From DATLHO01 sp035539855 (GTDB taxonomy: Bacteria > Bacteroidota > Ignavibacteria > OLB7), in contig DATLHO010000242.1 in the NCBI GenBank assembly GCA_035539855.1, forward strand, positions 1-22,322: DNA of 22,322 nucleotides, in the 5' to 3' direction. The notes beneath the pieces are model-generated. The model was given only the letters and a program-made list of their open reading frames with translations, did no database searches and was not told the origin of the DNA. Positions 15,488 to 22,322 of the stretch are shown here, piece after piece. Both the position numbers and the translations under genes were made by a program. Within the stretch, counting starts at the first letter, position 1; each line of letters begins with the position of its first letter.

Positions 15488-17445
15488 GGACGAGCGCAAC
15501 GATATCGCACGACGAGAACCAGCGCGCGCTCGGCATCGCGCTCGAGTCGCTGCGCCGCCGCCTCGCCGCCGTCGCCGAGCCGGATCAGTCCGCGATCGGT
15601 TACGCTGCGCTGGATCCGTCCGCAATCGCTGACGCCGCGCCGGTTCCATCGCTCGACACGCTGTGCTCGCTCTTCGGTCTCGGACGCTTCGAGCGCGAGC
15701 TGCTGCTGCTGTGCGCGGGCGTCGAGCTCGACGCGGCGATCGCCGATCTCTGCGCGCGAATCCACCGCGACGCCGCCGCGATGCAGCCGACGTTCAGCCT
15801 CGCGCTCGCGGCGCTCGACGAGCCGCACTGGAGCGCGCTGCTTCCGGACGCTCCGCTGCGGCGCTGGCGCCTGATCGAGGTCTCGCCGTCGGCGTCGCTG
15901 ACGCGCGCGGCGCTGCGCGTCGACGAGCGGATCCTGCATTACCTGGTCGGACTCGACGCGCCCGACGCGCGCCTCGCCGGCATCGCCGCGCGCGTGACCC
16001 AGACGGCGGGTCCCGTCGTCTCGCACCGGCGCCATGCCGAGTCGCTTGCGTCCTCGTGGCGCGCGGCGGAGCCCGGCGCGCTGCCGGTCGTCGTGCTGCG
16101 CGGAGGCGATCCACTCGCGCTGCAGTCGATCGCCGCCGAGGCCTGCTCGCTCGTCGGACTGGAGCTCTGGCGCATGCGCGCGGGAGCGATCCCGACCGGC
16201 GTCGCGGAGCTCGAGGCGACGCTGCGGCTCTGGGAGCGCGAGGCCGTGCTTGGCGCGCGGGCGCTGTATCTCACCGACGACGGCGCGGCGCAGCACGATG
16301 TGATCGCGCGCGTGGTCGAGGCCGCGCGTGGCGTGGTCGTCGTCGCCAGCGACCGACGCATCGACGCGGCCGGCAGACCGACCCTGACGATCGACGTCGA
16401 CAGGATCGGCGCGGACGAGCAGTCGGCGCTCTGGTCGGCGTCGCTGCCGTCGCATCTGGTCGATGGATGGGTGCCGGAGCTCGTCGCGCAGTTCGACTTC
16501 GGCTCCGACGCGATCCGAGCGGTGGCTCGCAACGTCACCGCCGCGGCTCCCGAGAGCCTCATCGCGAGCGCATCGGAAAGCTCCGGGCTGCGCGAGCGCG
16601 TGTGGAGCGCGTGTCGCAGCCGCACTCGAGGGAGCTTGGAGGAGCTGGCGCAACGGATCGATCCGCGCGCGACGTGGGACGACCTCGTGCTGCCGCCGGC
16701 GCGCATGGCGATGCTGCACGAGATCGCCGCGCAGGTCCGCGGCCGCGCGACCGTCTACGAGCGCTGGGGCTTCGCCCGGCGGCTCTCGCGCGGACTGGGC
16801 ATCTCGGCGCTCTTCGCGGGAACCAGCGGGACTGGCAAGACGATGGCGGCCGAGGTGCTCGCCGCCGACCTCCAGCTCGATCTCTATCGGATCGATCTCA
16901 GCCAGGTCGTCAGCAAGTACATCGGTGAGACCGAGAAGAACCTCCGTCGCGTCTTCGATGCCGCCGAGGAGGGCGGCGCGATTCTCCTGTTCGACGAGGC
17001 CGACGCGCTCTTCGGCAAGCGAAGCGAAGTGAAGGACTCGCACGACCGCTACGCGAACATCGAGGTCGGGTATCTGCTGCAGCGGATGGAGGCATACCGG
17101 GGCCTGGCGATCCTGACGACGAACATGCGCAGCGCGCTCGACACCGCGTTCCTGCGGCGGTTGCGCTTCGTCGTCGAGTTCCCGTTCCCCGACGTCGCGC
17201 AGCGCGAGGAGATCTGGCGGCGCGTGATGCCGGCGGCGACGCCGACCGAGGGACTCGACGTCGCGCAGCTCGCGCGGCTGACGGTGCCCGGCGGCAACAT
17301 CATCAACATCGCCCTCAACGGCGCCTTCCTCGCGGCCGAGGCCGGCGAGCCGGTGAGGATGGGACACCTGCTGCGCGCGGCACGCAGCGAGTACGCCAAG
17401 CTCGAGAAGCCGCTGACCGAGGCGGAGATCGGAGGATGGCTATGA
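15484..17445 (+). CDS. Pvc15-like AAA+ ATPase of the CIS
   Basis: This 653-residue protein starts with GTG in a GTGA overlap with the previous stop; the frame is open far upstream only as antiparallel or out-of-frame sequence within the Pvc16-like gene. The N-terminal 400 residues are a helical/winged-helix region with LCSLFGLGRFERELLLLCAGVELD, typical of the CIS-linked ATPases. The C-terminal AAA+ domain has Walker A GTSGTGKT (446-453), Walker B ILLFDEADALFGKR with Asp504/Glu505, sensor 1 TTN (545-547) and an arginine-finger segment FLRRLRFVVEFP. All residues needed for ATP hydrolysis are present. Homologues in Afp and PVC are required for particle assembly or payload loading and are thought to thread or remodel proteins. 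The GTG start and tight coupling suggest lower expression than the structural genes. Confidence 0.93.
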   Translation: MRTSATISHDENQRALGIALESLRRRLAAVAEPDQSAIGYAALDPSAIADAAPVPSLDTLCSLFGLGRFERELLLLCAGVELDAAIADLCARIHRDAAAMQPTFSLALAALDEPHWSALLPDAPLRRWRLIEVSPSASLTRAALRVDERILHYLVGLDAPDARLAGIAARVTQTAGPVVSHRRHAESLASSWRAAEPGALPVVVLRGGDPLALQSIAAEACSLVGLELWRMRAGAIPTGVAELEATLRLWEREAVLGARALYLTDDGAAQHDVIARVVEAARGVVVVASDRRIDAAGRPTLTIDVDRIGADEQSALWSASLPSHLVDGWVPELVAQFDFGSDAIRAVARNVTAAAPESLIASASESSGLRERVWSACRSRTRGSLEELAQRIDPRATWDDLVLPPARMAMLHEIAAQVRGRATVYERWGFARRLSRGLGISALFAGTSGTGKTMAAEVLAADLQLDLYRIDLSQVVSKYIGETEKNLRRVFDAAEEGGAILLFDEADALFGKRSEVKDSHDRYANIEVGYLLQRMEAYRGLAILTTNMRSALDTAFLRRLRFVVEFPFPDVAQREEIWRRVMPAATPTEGLDVAQLARLTVPGGNIINIALNGAFLAAEAGEPVRMGHLLRAARSEYAKLEKPLTEAEIGGWL

Positions 17446-17699
17446 GCACACGACTCGAGATCGAGATCGAGGAGCTCGGCATCGACGGCTGCGATCCCGC
17501 CGACGGCCGCGAGATCGGCGGCGCGTTCCAGCGTGAGCTTCATCGCCTGTTCGAGCGCCACGTCGCGACCGGCGGCGTCGTCGGGCCGCGGAGCTTCGCC
17601 GCAATCGACGCCGGCCGCATCGAGGTGCCGTCCGGAGCTGGTCCGCGCGAGATCGGGATGGAGGCGGCCCGCGCCGTCTTCGGAGCGGTGACGCGATGA
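17442..17699 (+). CDS. Small conserved-looking CIS protein, unknown function
   Basis: This 85-residue protein overlaps the ATPase stop by ATGA; GGAGG (17431-17435) lies six bases before this ATG, which decides against the in-frame ATG at 17436. The sequence begins STRLEIEIEELGIDGCDP, has a helix REIGGAFQRELHRLFERH, and ends with GPREIGMEAARAVFGAVTR. The pattern (beta strand, amphipathic helix, linker, then a short helix with G..A.A.F/Y.G) is one I associate with small proteins directly before DUF4157 genes in eCIS operons. No catalytic motif is visible. The position between ATPase and DUF4157 suggests a chaperone or adaptor for the DUF4157 proteins, but that is inference. Confidence 0.65.
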   Translation: MSTRLEIEIEELGIDGCDPADGREIGGAFQRELHRLFERHVATGGVVGPRSFAAIDAGRIEVPSGAGPREIGMEAARAVFGAVTR

Positions 17700-19285
17700 G
17701 AGGGCGCGAGCGCACGAACCGGCAGGTCGAGCGCACGGGCGCGCCGTCGTCGGCGCCCCCGGTGGCGGTCGACGAGCAGTCGTCCGCGAGCGAGCACTCG
17801 GGGCATGCCGCATCGGCGGGTCACTCGCTCGGGCGCATCCAGGTGACGCCGGCGGGATCGCGCGTGCAGCGGCGCGCGCGCGTCGGCGGCGTCGGCGATC
17901 CTCTCGAGTCCGAAGCCGAGCGCATCGCCACGGCTGTGACCGGGACGAAGGATCCGTTCCCGAGCGGCGGCGACTCCGGGACGCACGCGGACGAATCCGT
18001 GCCCGAGGGCGCCGAGCGCCTCGGCGCCGGCCGCGAGCTTCCTGAGGGATTGCGCCGAGACTTCGAGACGAGGCTCGGCTACGACTTCGGCGGCGTGCGC
18101 GTGCACACCGACGGCGACGCGGCGCAGGCCGCGCTCGCGATGCAGGCGCGCGCGTTCACGCTCGGTCCGAACATCGCGTTCGCGCCGGGCGCGTTCGAGC
18201 CGGAGCGCACCGACGGCCGCTGGCTCCTTGCGCACGAGCTGACGCACGTCGCGCAGCAGGGCGCAGCGCCGGCCGCGCGGTCGGCCTCGACCAGGGCCTC
18301 GAGCACAGCCTCGAGCCTCGCGCCGACGCAGACGAGCGACGTCGCCGATGGAGCACGCGTCGCCGGCACGCAGGGCGCGACGCACGACGTCACGCATGCG
18401 GGATCGGGCGTCGCGCAGCGCGGGTTCTTCGGCGACCTGTGGTCGGGCATACAGACGGTCGGACGTGCCATCGGCGGCGCGATCGAGGCCGTCGGCGGCG
18501 CGATCTCGACGGCGGTCGACTGGATCGCCGGTCGTGTCCAGGATGCCGGCCGCTGGGTCGCGAATCTCCTGAGGGATCTTCCCGCGCGTCTGATGCGCTT
18601 CGGCGAGGCGATCGTCACCGGGCTCGCCGGCGCGATCACGTTCATCCCCGAGGCGATCGGCGCGCTCATCAGCGGAGGCGTCCGTGGCTTCGGCGACTGG
18701 ATCTGGCAGAAGCTCCGCGCCGGCGCCGTCTGGGTGCACCGGCTCGTCACGAGTCTCTTCGACCTGATCGGCGGTCCCGAGCTCTTCGAGTTCGCACTGC
18801 ACATGTTCTCGAAGGCGACGCCGCTGACGTCCGACGAGGTCGACGCCGGCAAGAGCGTCCTCGGCGACAACGCGATCCGCTGGTCGGACGTGCGCGTCGG
18901 CGAGGGAGGCATCCTCGCGCTGATCTTCGCGCTCAACGGCGGGCGCGCCTTCACGACGTTCCACACGATCAACATTCCGAGCACCGGCGATCATGCGCGC
19001 TCGAACGTTGCGATCATGGTTCACGAGCTGACGCATGTCTACCAGTTCGAGCGCGCGGGAAGCCGCTACCTCGGCGAGGCTATCCACGCGCAGGCGACGA
19101 TCGGCTATGGCTACGGCGGCTCGGCGGGACTGACGAGCGACCGCGCCGCAGGCAAGCATTACCGCGACTACAACCGCGAACAGCAGGCGCAGATCGCGCA
19201 GGACTACTACACGCTGCTCCAGAGTGCCGGGGATACGACGGCGTACGATCCATTCATCGCCGAGCTCCGCGCGGGGGAGATCTGA
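17696..19285 (+). CDS. DUF4157 (eCIS core domain) protein with second zincin-like C-terminal domain
   Basis: This 529-residue protein starts in an ATGA overlap. Residues 1-105 are disordered, with GDPLESEAERIA, the usual pre-core motif. The DUF4157 core (about 110-190) shows LPEGLRRDFETRLGYDFGGV, RVHTDGDAAQAA and ending HELTHVAQQG (HExxH 180-184). A Ser/Thr/Ala linker follows. Residues about 243-360 are hydrophobic and amphipathic helices rich in Gly/Ala/Trp (GGAIEAVGGAISTAVDWIAG, GLAGAITFIPEAIGALISGG), like membrane-active or tape-measure segments. Residues 370-529 form a second domain with RAFTTFHTINIP, MVHELTHVYQFERAG (HExxH 443-447), GEAIHAQ (Glu461) and YNREQQAQIAQDYY. DUF4157 proteins are typical eCIS-linked payload or structural components. 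The second motif suggests a zinc peptidase-like payload. Activity is unproven. Confidence 0.85.
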   Translation: MRGRERTNRQVERTGAPSSAPPVAVDEQSSASEHSGHAASAGHSLGRIQVTPAGSRVQRRARVGGVGDPLESEAERIATAVTGTKDPFPSGGDSGTHADESVPEGAERLGAGRELPEGLRRDFETRLGYDFGGVRVHTDGDAAQAALAMQARAFTLGPNIAFAPGAFEPERTDGRWLLAHELTHVAQQGAAPAARSASTRASSTASSLAPTQTSDVADGARVAGTQGATHDVTHAGSGVAQRGFFGDLWSGIQTVGRAIGGAIEAVGGAISTAVDWIAGRVQDAGRWVANLLRDLPARLMRFGEAIVTGLAGAITFIPEAIGALISGGVRGFGDWIWQKLRAGAVWVHRLVTSLFDLIGGPELFEFALHMFSKATPLTSDEVDAGKSVLGDNAIRWSDVRVGEGGILALIFALNGGRAFTTFHTINIPSTGDHARSNVAIMVHELTHVYQFERAGSRYLGEAIHAQATIGYGYGGSAGLTSDRAAGKHYRDYNREQQAQIAQDYYTLLQSAGDTTAYDPFIAELRAGEI

Positions 19286-19286
19286 G

Positions 19287-21776
19287 ATGAGCAGACACGC
19301 GACGACCATCGGACGAACGACCGACGTGGCCCGCGACGGCAGAGCCGCTGTGCCGGCCTCGAGCCGTGCGACGAGCGACGCGATCTCGTCGCGCGCCGCT
19401 CCCGCTCCGCTCGTGCCGGACTTCTTCACGCGCCTCGCCTCGCCGGTGCCCCAGACGAAGCTCACCGTCAGCCAGCCGGGCGACCGCCTCGAGCGCGAGG
19501 CCGATGCCGCGGCCGATCGCGTGATGGGCGGCTCATTGCGCATGAGCGCACCGGGGGCACCTGACGACGCAGGGACCGAAGCTGCGGCGGACGCCGTTGC
19601 CCACGCACCGACCGGCGCCACGACGACTGCTGCGGAGGGCGATCTGCAGCGACATGCATCCCAGGCTGACGGCGCGCTGCGGCGACATGAGTCGCAAGCC
19701 GACGACGTGCCTCAGCGACATGCGTCGCGTGCTGACAGCGCGGCGGAGCGACCTGCGTCGCAAGCAAACGCCGCGCTGCAACCACACGCGTCGCCAGCCG
19801 GGCGCACGACGTCCGATGCGACGGTGAGCAACGCGCCGTCGGTCGAATCGCGACTCGCGAGTCTGCGCGGCACGGGCGCCCCGCTGCCGGACGGGCTCCG
19901 CGACTTCTACGAGCAGCGTTTCGGACGCGACTTTTCGAGCGTGCGTCTTCACACCGACGGCGGCGCCGCCGATGCAGCGCGATCACTGCGCGCCAGAGCA
20001 TTCACGTATGGCAGCGACCTCGTCTTCGGCGCCGGCGAGTTCGCGCCGGGCACCGACGCGGGCCGCCACCTGATCGCCCATGAGCTGGCACACGTCGTCC
20101 AGCAGGGAGCGGCGGCGCCGGCACAGGTCATGCGCAAGGCGTCGTACGGCGTCGTCGGCGAAGGCGAGAAGTCCAAGGACGGCCCGGCTCCGTCGGTCAC
20201 GATCGCCGAGAGCGACGAGGCCGAAGACCTCGACGAGGCACAGCAGGAGGAGACGCCCGAGGTGCAGCGTGAGGCACTGAGCGCAACGCCGGATATCCAG
20301 CGCGATGCGCTGGCGCATGCTGTGGCCGCGACGCCCGACATCCAGCTCGATGCGCTGGCGCAACCTGTGGCCTCGACGCCCGACATCCAGCGCGACACGC
20401 TGCCGGGCGATGCGGGCACGACGACCGAGGCGCCCGTCGCCGAGGTGCCGGCCGCCGATGGAGGCGCGGTGCCGGCGCAGAGCGCGCCGAGTCAGCCGGC
20501 GCAGGCGCCGCCGCAGCCGGCGCCGCCAACACTTGCCACGCCGACACTGACGGTGACTCCCGGCGCGACGCTCGTGCGCGGCGGCGCGCTGACGGCGACG
20601 GTCGGCTTCACGCCGGCTGCCGGGGAGTCGATGACGATCAGCGACTGGAAGTACACGACGACCGACCACGGCGACCTGTCGCGTCCGACGACCGATCCGA
20701 CGTTCCAGACGTCGTGGGCAGGCACCATGGCGCTCTCCGGAACGATCGAGGTGACCTACGCGATCACGCCCGCAGGCGGCACCGCCGGGGCCGATCAGAC
20801 GCTGTCACAGGCCGTCACCGTGAGCGACCGCACCGGCACCTCGTGGACCGCCCAGGTCGTCGAGGCACGGGAGGCCGCGCTCGCCGGCAAGCCCTCGCCG
20901 CCGCAGGTGTTCAGCGATCTCGGACTGCACGAATCGATCACGCCGGGGATCACTCCGACCGCGACCGCGATCACCGCGGGACCGAACACGGGACTGAGCT
21001 TCGTCGGGTCGCTGACCTCCGGGAACTTCGAGTCGAAGCCGTCGCTGCACCCGCAACTGCGCTCCGCGACGAATGCCTTCAAGACATTCCACAGCGTGCC
21101 GAGCCGCCTGTACATGGTGCGCAACGGCACGCGCACGCTCGTCCCCGGTACCGCCTACACCGGGCTGGTGACCGATCCGACGCTCTCGTTCACGGTGCCT
21201 GACTGGGAGGCGTTCTACAAGGCGCGCGGCTTCTACGTGATCACCGCTTCGTTTGGTGGCAACGACGTCGTCCTGCAGCCTGCGTGGTGGGGACTCGACT
21301 CGAACGCGGAGGACGCGACGATCCAGATCAGGAACGACGCCGCGATCCGCGCCGCGCTGAGCATGACCGATCCGGCCGACACGTACACGACGAGCATCGA
21401 CAGCGCCGGCTGGAGCGGCTTCCGGCTGATGCAGGCCGCGGCGATCGTCGCCGGCACGCAGAGCCACGAGTACGCGCACGCGACGCACAGCCACCGGGCG
21501 AACTTCCGCGCGATGATCCGCGCCCTCGACCCGCCGAAGCTCCTCGAGAAATCCATCAGCAGCGCGACGACGACGGTCGACTTCGCGACGCGCATGACGA
21601 CGCTGATGGATGAGATCCGCGAGCCCGATCACGAGCTCGTCGACGAGGCCGCGTCGGCCACCGCCGAGGAGTTCGTGGCCGGCGCCGGAACGATGGCGGG
21701 CGTCAACGAGGATCCCGCGACCGGCGCGTTCCTCGGCAGCGTCTGGGACATCACCAACGACACGCAGATGAGCTGA
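19287..21776 (+). CDS. Second DUF4157 (eCIS core domain) protein with repeat linkers, Ig-like segment and C-terminal HExxH
   Basis: This 829-residue protein begins one base after the previous stop, with a GGGGGAG eight or so bases upstream. Residues 66-84 carry QPGDRLEREADAAADRVM, the pre-core motif. Five 11-residue repeats follow (120-174; LQRHASQADGA type). The DUF4157 core (about 195-275) has LPDGLRDFYEQRFGRDFSSV, RLHTDGGAADAA and HELAHVVQQG (HExxH 265-269). Three 15-residue repeats (333-377; ATPDIQRDALAHAVA type) and a Pro/Ala linker lead to an Ig-like segment (about 415-515; PTLTVTPGATLVRGGALTA). The C-terminal 300 residues are unlike anything I recognise and contain GTQSHEYAHATHSHRANF (HExxH 727-731) with acidic residues downstream (DELVDEA-like region about 785). 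It may be a second, different metalloprotease-like payload. Confidence 0.85.
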   Translation: MSRHATTIGRTTDVARDGRAAVPASSRATSDAISSRAAPAPLVPDFFTRLASPVPQTKLTVSQPGDRLEREADAAADRVMGGSLRMSAPGAPDDAGTEAAADAVAHAPTGATTTAAEGDLQRHASQADGALRRHESQADDVPQRHASRADSAAERPASQANAALQPHASPAGRTTSDATVSNAPSVESRLASLRGTGAPLPDGLRDFYEQRFGRDFSSVRLHTDGGAADAARSLRARAFTYGSDLVFGAGEFAPGTDAGRHLIAHELAHVVQQGAAAPAQVMRKASYGVVGEGEKSKDGPAPSVTIAESDEAEDLDEAQQEETPEVQREALSATPDIQRDALAHAVAATPDIQLDALAQPVASTPDIQRDTLPGDAGTTTEAPVAEVPAADGGAVPAQSAPSQPAQAPPQPAPPTLATPTLTVTPGATLVRGGALTATVGFTPAAGESMTISDWKYTTTDHGDLSRPTTDPTFQTSWAGTMALSGTIEVTYAITPAGGTAGADQTLSQAVTVSDRTGTSWTAQVVEAREAALAGKPSPPQVFSDLGLHESITPGITPTATAITAGPNTGLSFVGSLTSGNFESKPSLHPQLRSATNAFKTFHSVPSRLYMVRNGTRTLVPGTAYTGLVTDPTLSFTVPDWEAFYKARGFYVITASFGGNDVVLQPAWWGLDSNAEDATIQIRNDAAIRAALSMTDPADTYTTSIDSAGWSGFRLMQAAAIVAGTQSHEYAHATHSHRANFRAMIRALDPPKLLEKSISSATTTVDFATRMTTLMDEIREPDHELVDEAASATAEEFVAGAGTMAGVNEDPATGAFLGSVWDITNDTQMS
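19644..19808 (+). repeat. Five tandem 33-bp coding repeats
   Basis: Five in-frame units of 11 codons within the second DUF4157 gene encode LQRHASQADGA, LRRHESQADDV, PQRHASRADSA, AERPASQANAA and LQPHASPAGRT. The units diverge progressively from first to last. They form a His/Gln/Ser-rich linker before the core domain. Confidence 0.85.
20283..20417 (+). repeat. Three tandem 45-bp coding repeats
   Basis: Three in-frame units of 15 codons encode ATPDIQRDALAHAVA, ATPDIQLDALAQPVA and STPDIQRDTLPGDAG. They are more alike at DNA level than the 33-bp set and lie after the core domain. A partial related unit (EVQREALS) precedes them. Confidence 0.85.
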
Positions 21777-21813
21777 GGTCCGCGACCTCACGCACGAATC
21801 CAACGGACGCCTC

Positions 21814-22322
21814 ATGAGCACATTTCCCGGATCGCCCCGCCTGCAGAAAGGCGCCCTCATCGGCTACGACAAGTACAACCCGCTCGCCAGCGTCGTGGTG
21901 TTCCAGTACAACCCCGAGTCGCTGACGCGCACCATCCGCGCGCGCACCGCCGGCGGCAATGCCGATCGCAACGAGGCGCTGCGACTGACCGGTCCGCCGA
22001 CCGAGACGATCCGACTGAAGGTCGAAGTCGACGCCACCGATCAGCTCGAGGTCGCCGACGGCATCGCGACGTCGATGGGAGTCTACCCGACGCTCTCGTC
22101 GCTCGAGATGCTGCTGTACCCGAAATCCGCGCTCGTCATTTCCAACGCCGTCCTGGCCGCGCTCGGCACGATAGAAGTCGTCGCTCCGGAGGCTCCGCTG
22201 ACCGTGCTCGTCTGGGGCGTCAAGCGCGTGCTGCCGGTCCGACTGACGGGATTCACGATCACCGAAGAAGCGTACGATCCCGACCTCAATCCCATCCGCG
22301 CCCGCGTCGACCTCGACCTGAC
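21814..22322 (+). CDS. CIS_tube/Afp7-like baseplate protein (partial; C-terminus beyond the right edge)
   Basis: An open frame from ATG 21814 runs to the window end (about 169 residues) without a stop. It reads MSTFPGSPRLQKGALIGYDK, then VVVFQYNPESLTRTIRARTA, RLTGPPTETIRLKVEVDATDQ, LEMLLYPKS, LTVLVWGVKRVLPVRLTGF, TITEEAYDPDLNPIRARVDLDL. The FQYNPESL opening and the W-G-rrvLPV-r-t..i-tEeaFdp.LNPiRA order are the signature of the N-terminal domain of Afp7/Pvc7-type proteins, usually followed by a LysM domain. These proteins link the tube to the spike or baseplate. It lies 37 bp after the second DUF4157 gene in the same direction. No strong ribosome binding site is seen (GGACG about ten bases upstream). 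Further baseplate and spike genes are expected to the right. Confidence 0.9.
   Translation, partial: MSTFPGSPRLQKGALIGYDKYNPLASVVVFQYNPESLTRTIRARTAGGNADRNEALRLTGPPTETIRLKVEVDATDQLEVADGIATSMGVYPTLSSLEMLLYPKSALVISNAVLAALGTIEVVAPEAPLTVLVWGVKRVLPVRLTGFTITEEAYDPDLNPIRARVDLDL

Noticed and set aside
14785..17367. 860-codon open frame on the minus strand opposite the Pvc16-like and ATPase genes
   Set aside because: It spans two clearly identified plus-strand genes and has low-complexity Arg/His/Asp composition, so it is an antisense artefact of GC-rich third positions.
17540..19621. 693-codon open frame on the minus strand across the small protein and DUF4157 genes
   Set aside because: Antisense artefact. 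The plus strand has multi-domain proteins with clear motifs.
19644..19808. Possible CRISPR array from the regular 33-bp repeats
   Set aside because: The units are contiguous and in frame within a coding sequence, with no spacers. They encode an 11-residue protein repeat. No CRISPR array or cas gene is seen anywhere in the window.

Overview
This is high-GC bacterial DNA (roughly two-thirds G+C by eye). The right half is a contractile injection system (CIS) locus of the extracellular, phage-tail-like type (eCIS, the Afp/PVC/MAC family). The left half is ordinary chromosomal or accessory DNA. Secreted proteins with Sec signal peptides, an FG-GAP propeller protein, a cytoplasmic TPR histidine kinase and a bacterial group II intron remnant fit a free-living, probably Gram-negative, high-GC phylum such as Acidobacteriota, Gemmatimonadota or Myxococcota. 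The sequence alone does not settle which.

Left region (1-9324). A minus-strand gene for a secreted FG-GAP/VCBS calcium-site protein runs off the left edge. It is followed by a decayed group II intron (about 1599-2023) that keeps a leader-like segment, a fragment of the maturase domain and a recognisable domain V, but has lost the reverse transcriptase. Next come three minus-strand genes: a soluble histidine kinase with eight exact 40-residue TPR units, a membrane SPFH/Band 7 protein and a VOC-fold protein. A strong minus-strand intrinsic terminator and an odd tRNA-like structure (5944-6031) lie between them and a plus-strand acidic amino acid:cation symporter. The symporter ends in a 10-nt convergent overlap with a minus-strand secreted, probably beta-helical surface protein.

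Intergenic (9325-10001). About 680 bp without a credible gene. It holds a candidate sigma70-like promoter, a near-perfect inverted repeat and a 14-nt direct repeat. It is the probable control region of the CIS operon.

CIS operon (10002 to right edge, all plus strand). In order: a small beta-rich protein of unknown role; tail sheath; inner tube; a four-cysteine protein resembling the T4 baseplate-assembly family; a disordered adaptor-like protein; a Pvc16/DUF4255 tail-terminator-like protein with Ig/IPT domains; a Pvc15-like AAA+ ATPase; an 85-residue protein; two consecutive DUF4157 (eCIS core domain) proteins; and the start of an Afp7/Pvc7-like CIS_tube baseplate protein. From the tube to the second DUF4157 gene every junction overlaps by 1-4 nt or has a 1-nt gap, so these genes are almost certainly one transcript with translational coupling.

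The most interesting part is the pair of DUF4157 proteins. Each has the HELxH motif of the core domain and, at its C-terminus, a second and different HExxH segment (HELTH near residue 443 in the first, HEYAH near residue 727 in the second). The first also has a long hydrophobic/amphipathic helical middle. The second has two separate tandem-repeat linkers and an Ig-like segment. They look like two different candidate payloads or effector-bearing structural proteins of one particle.
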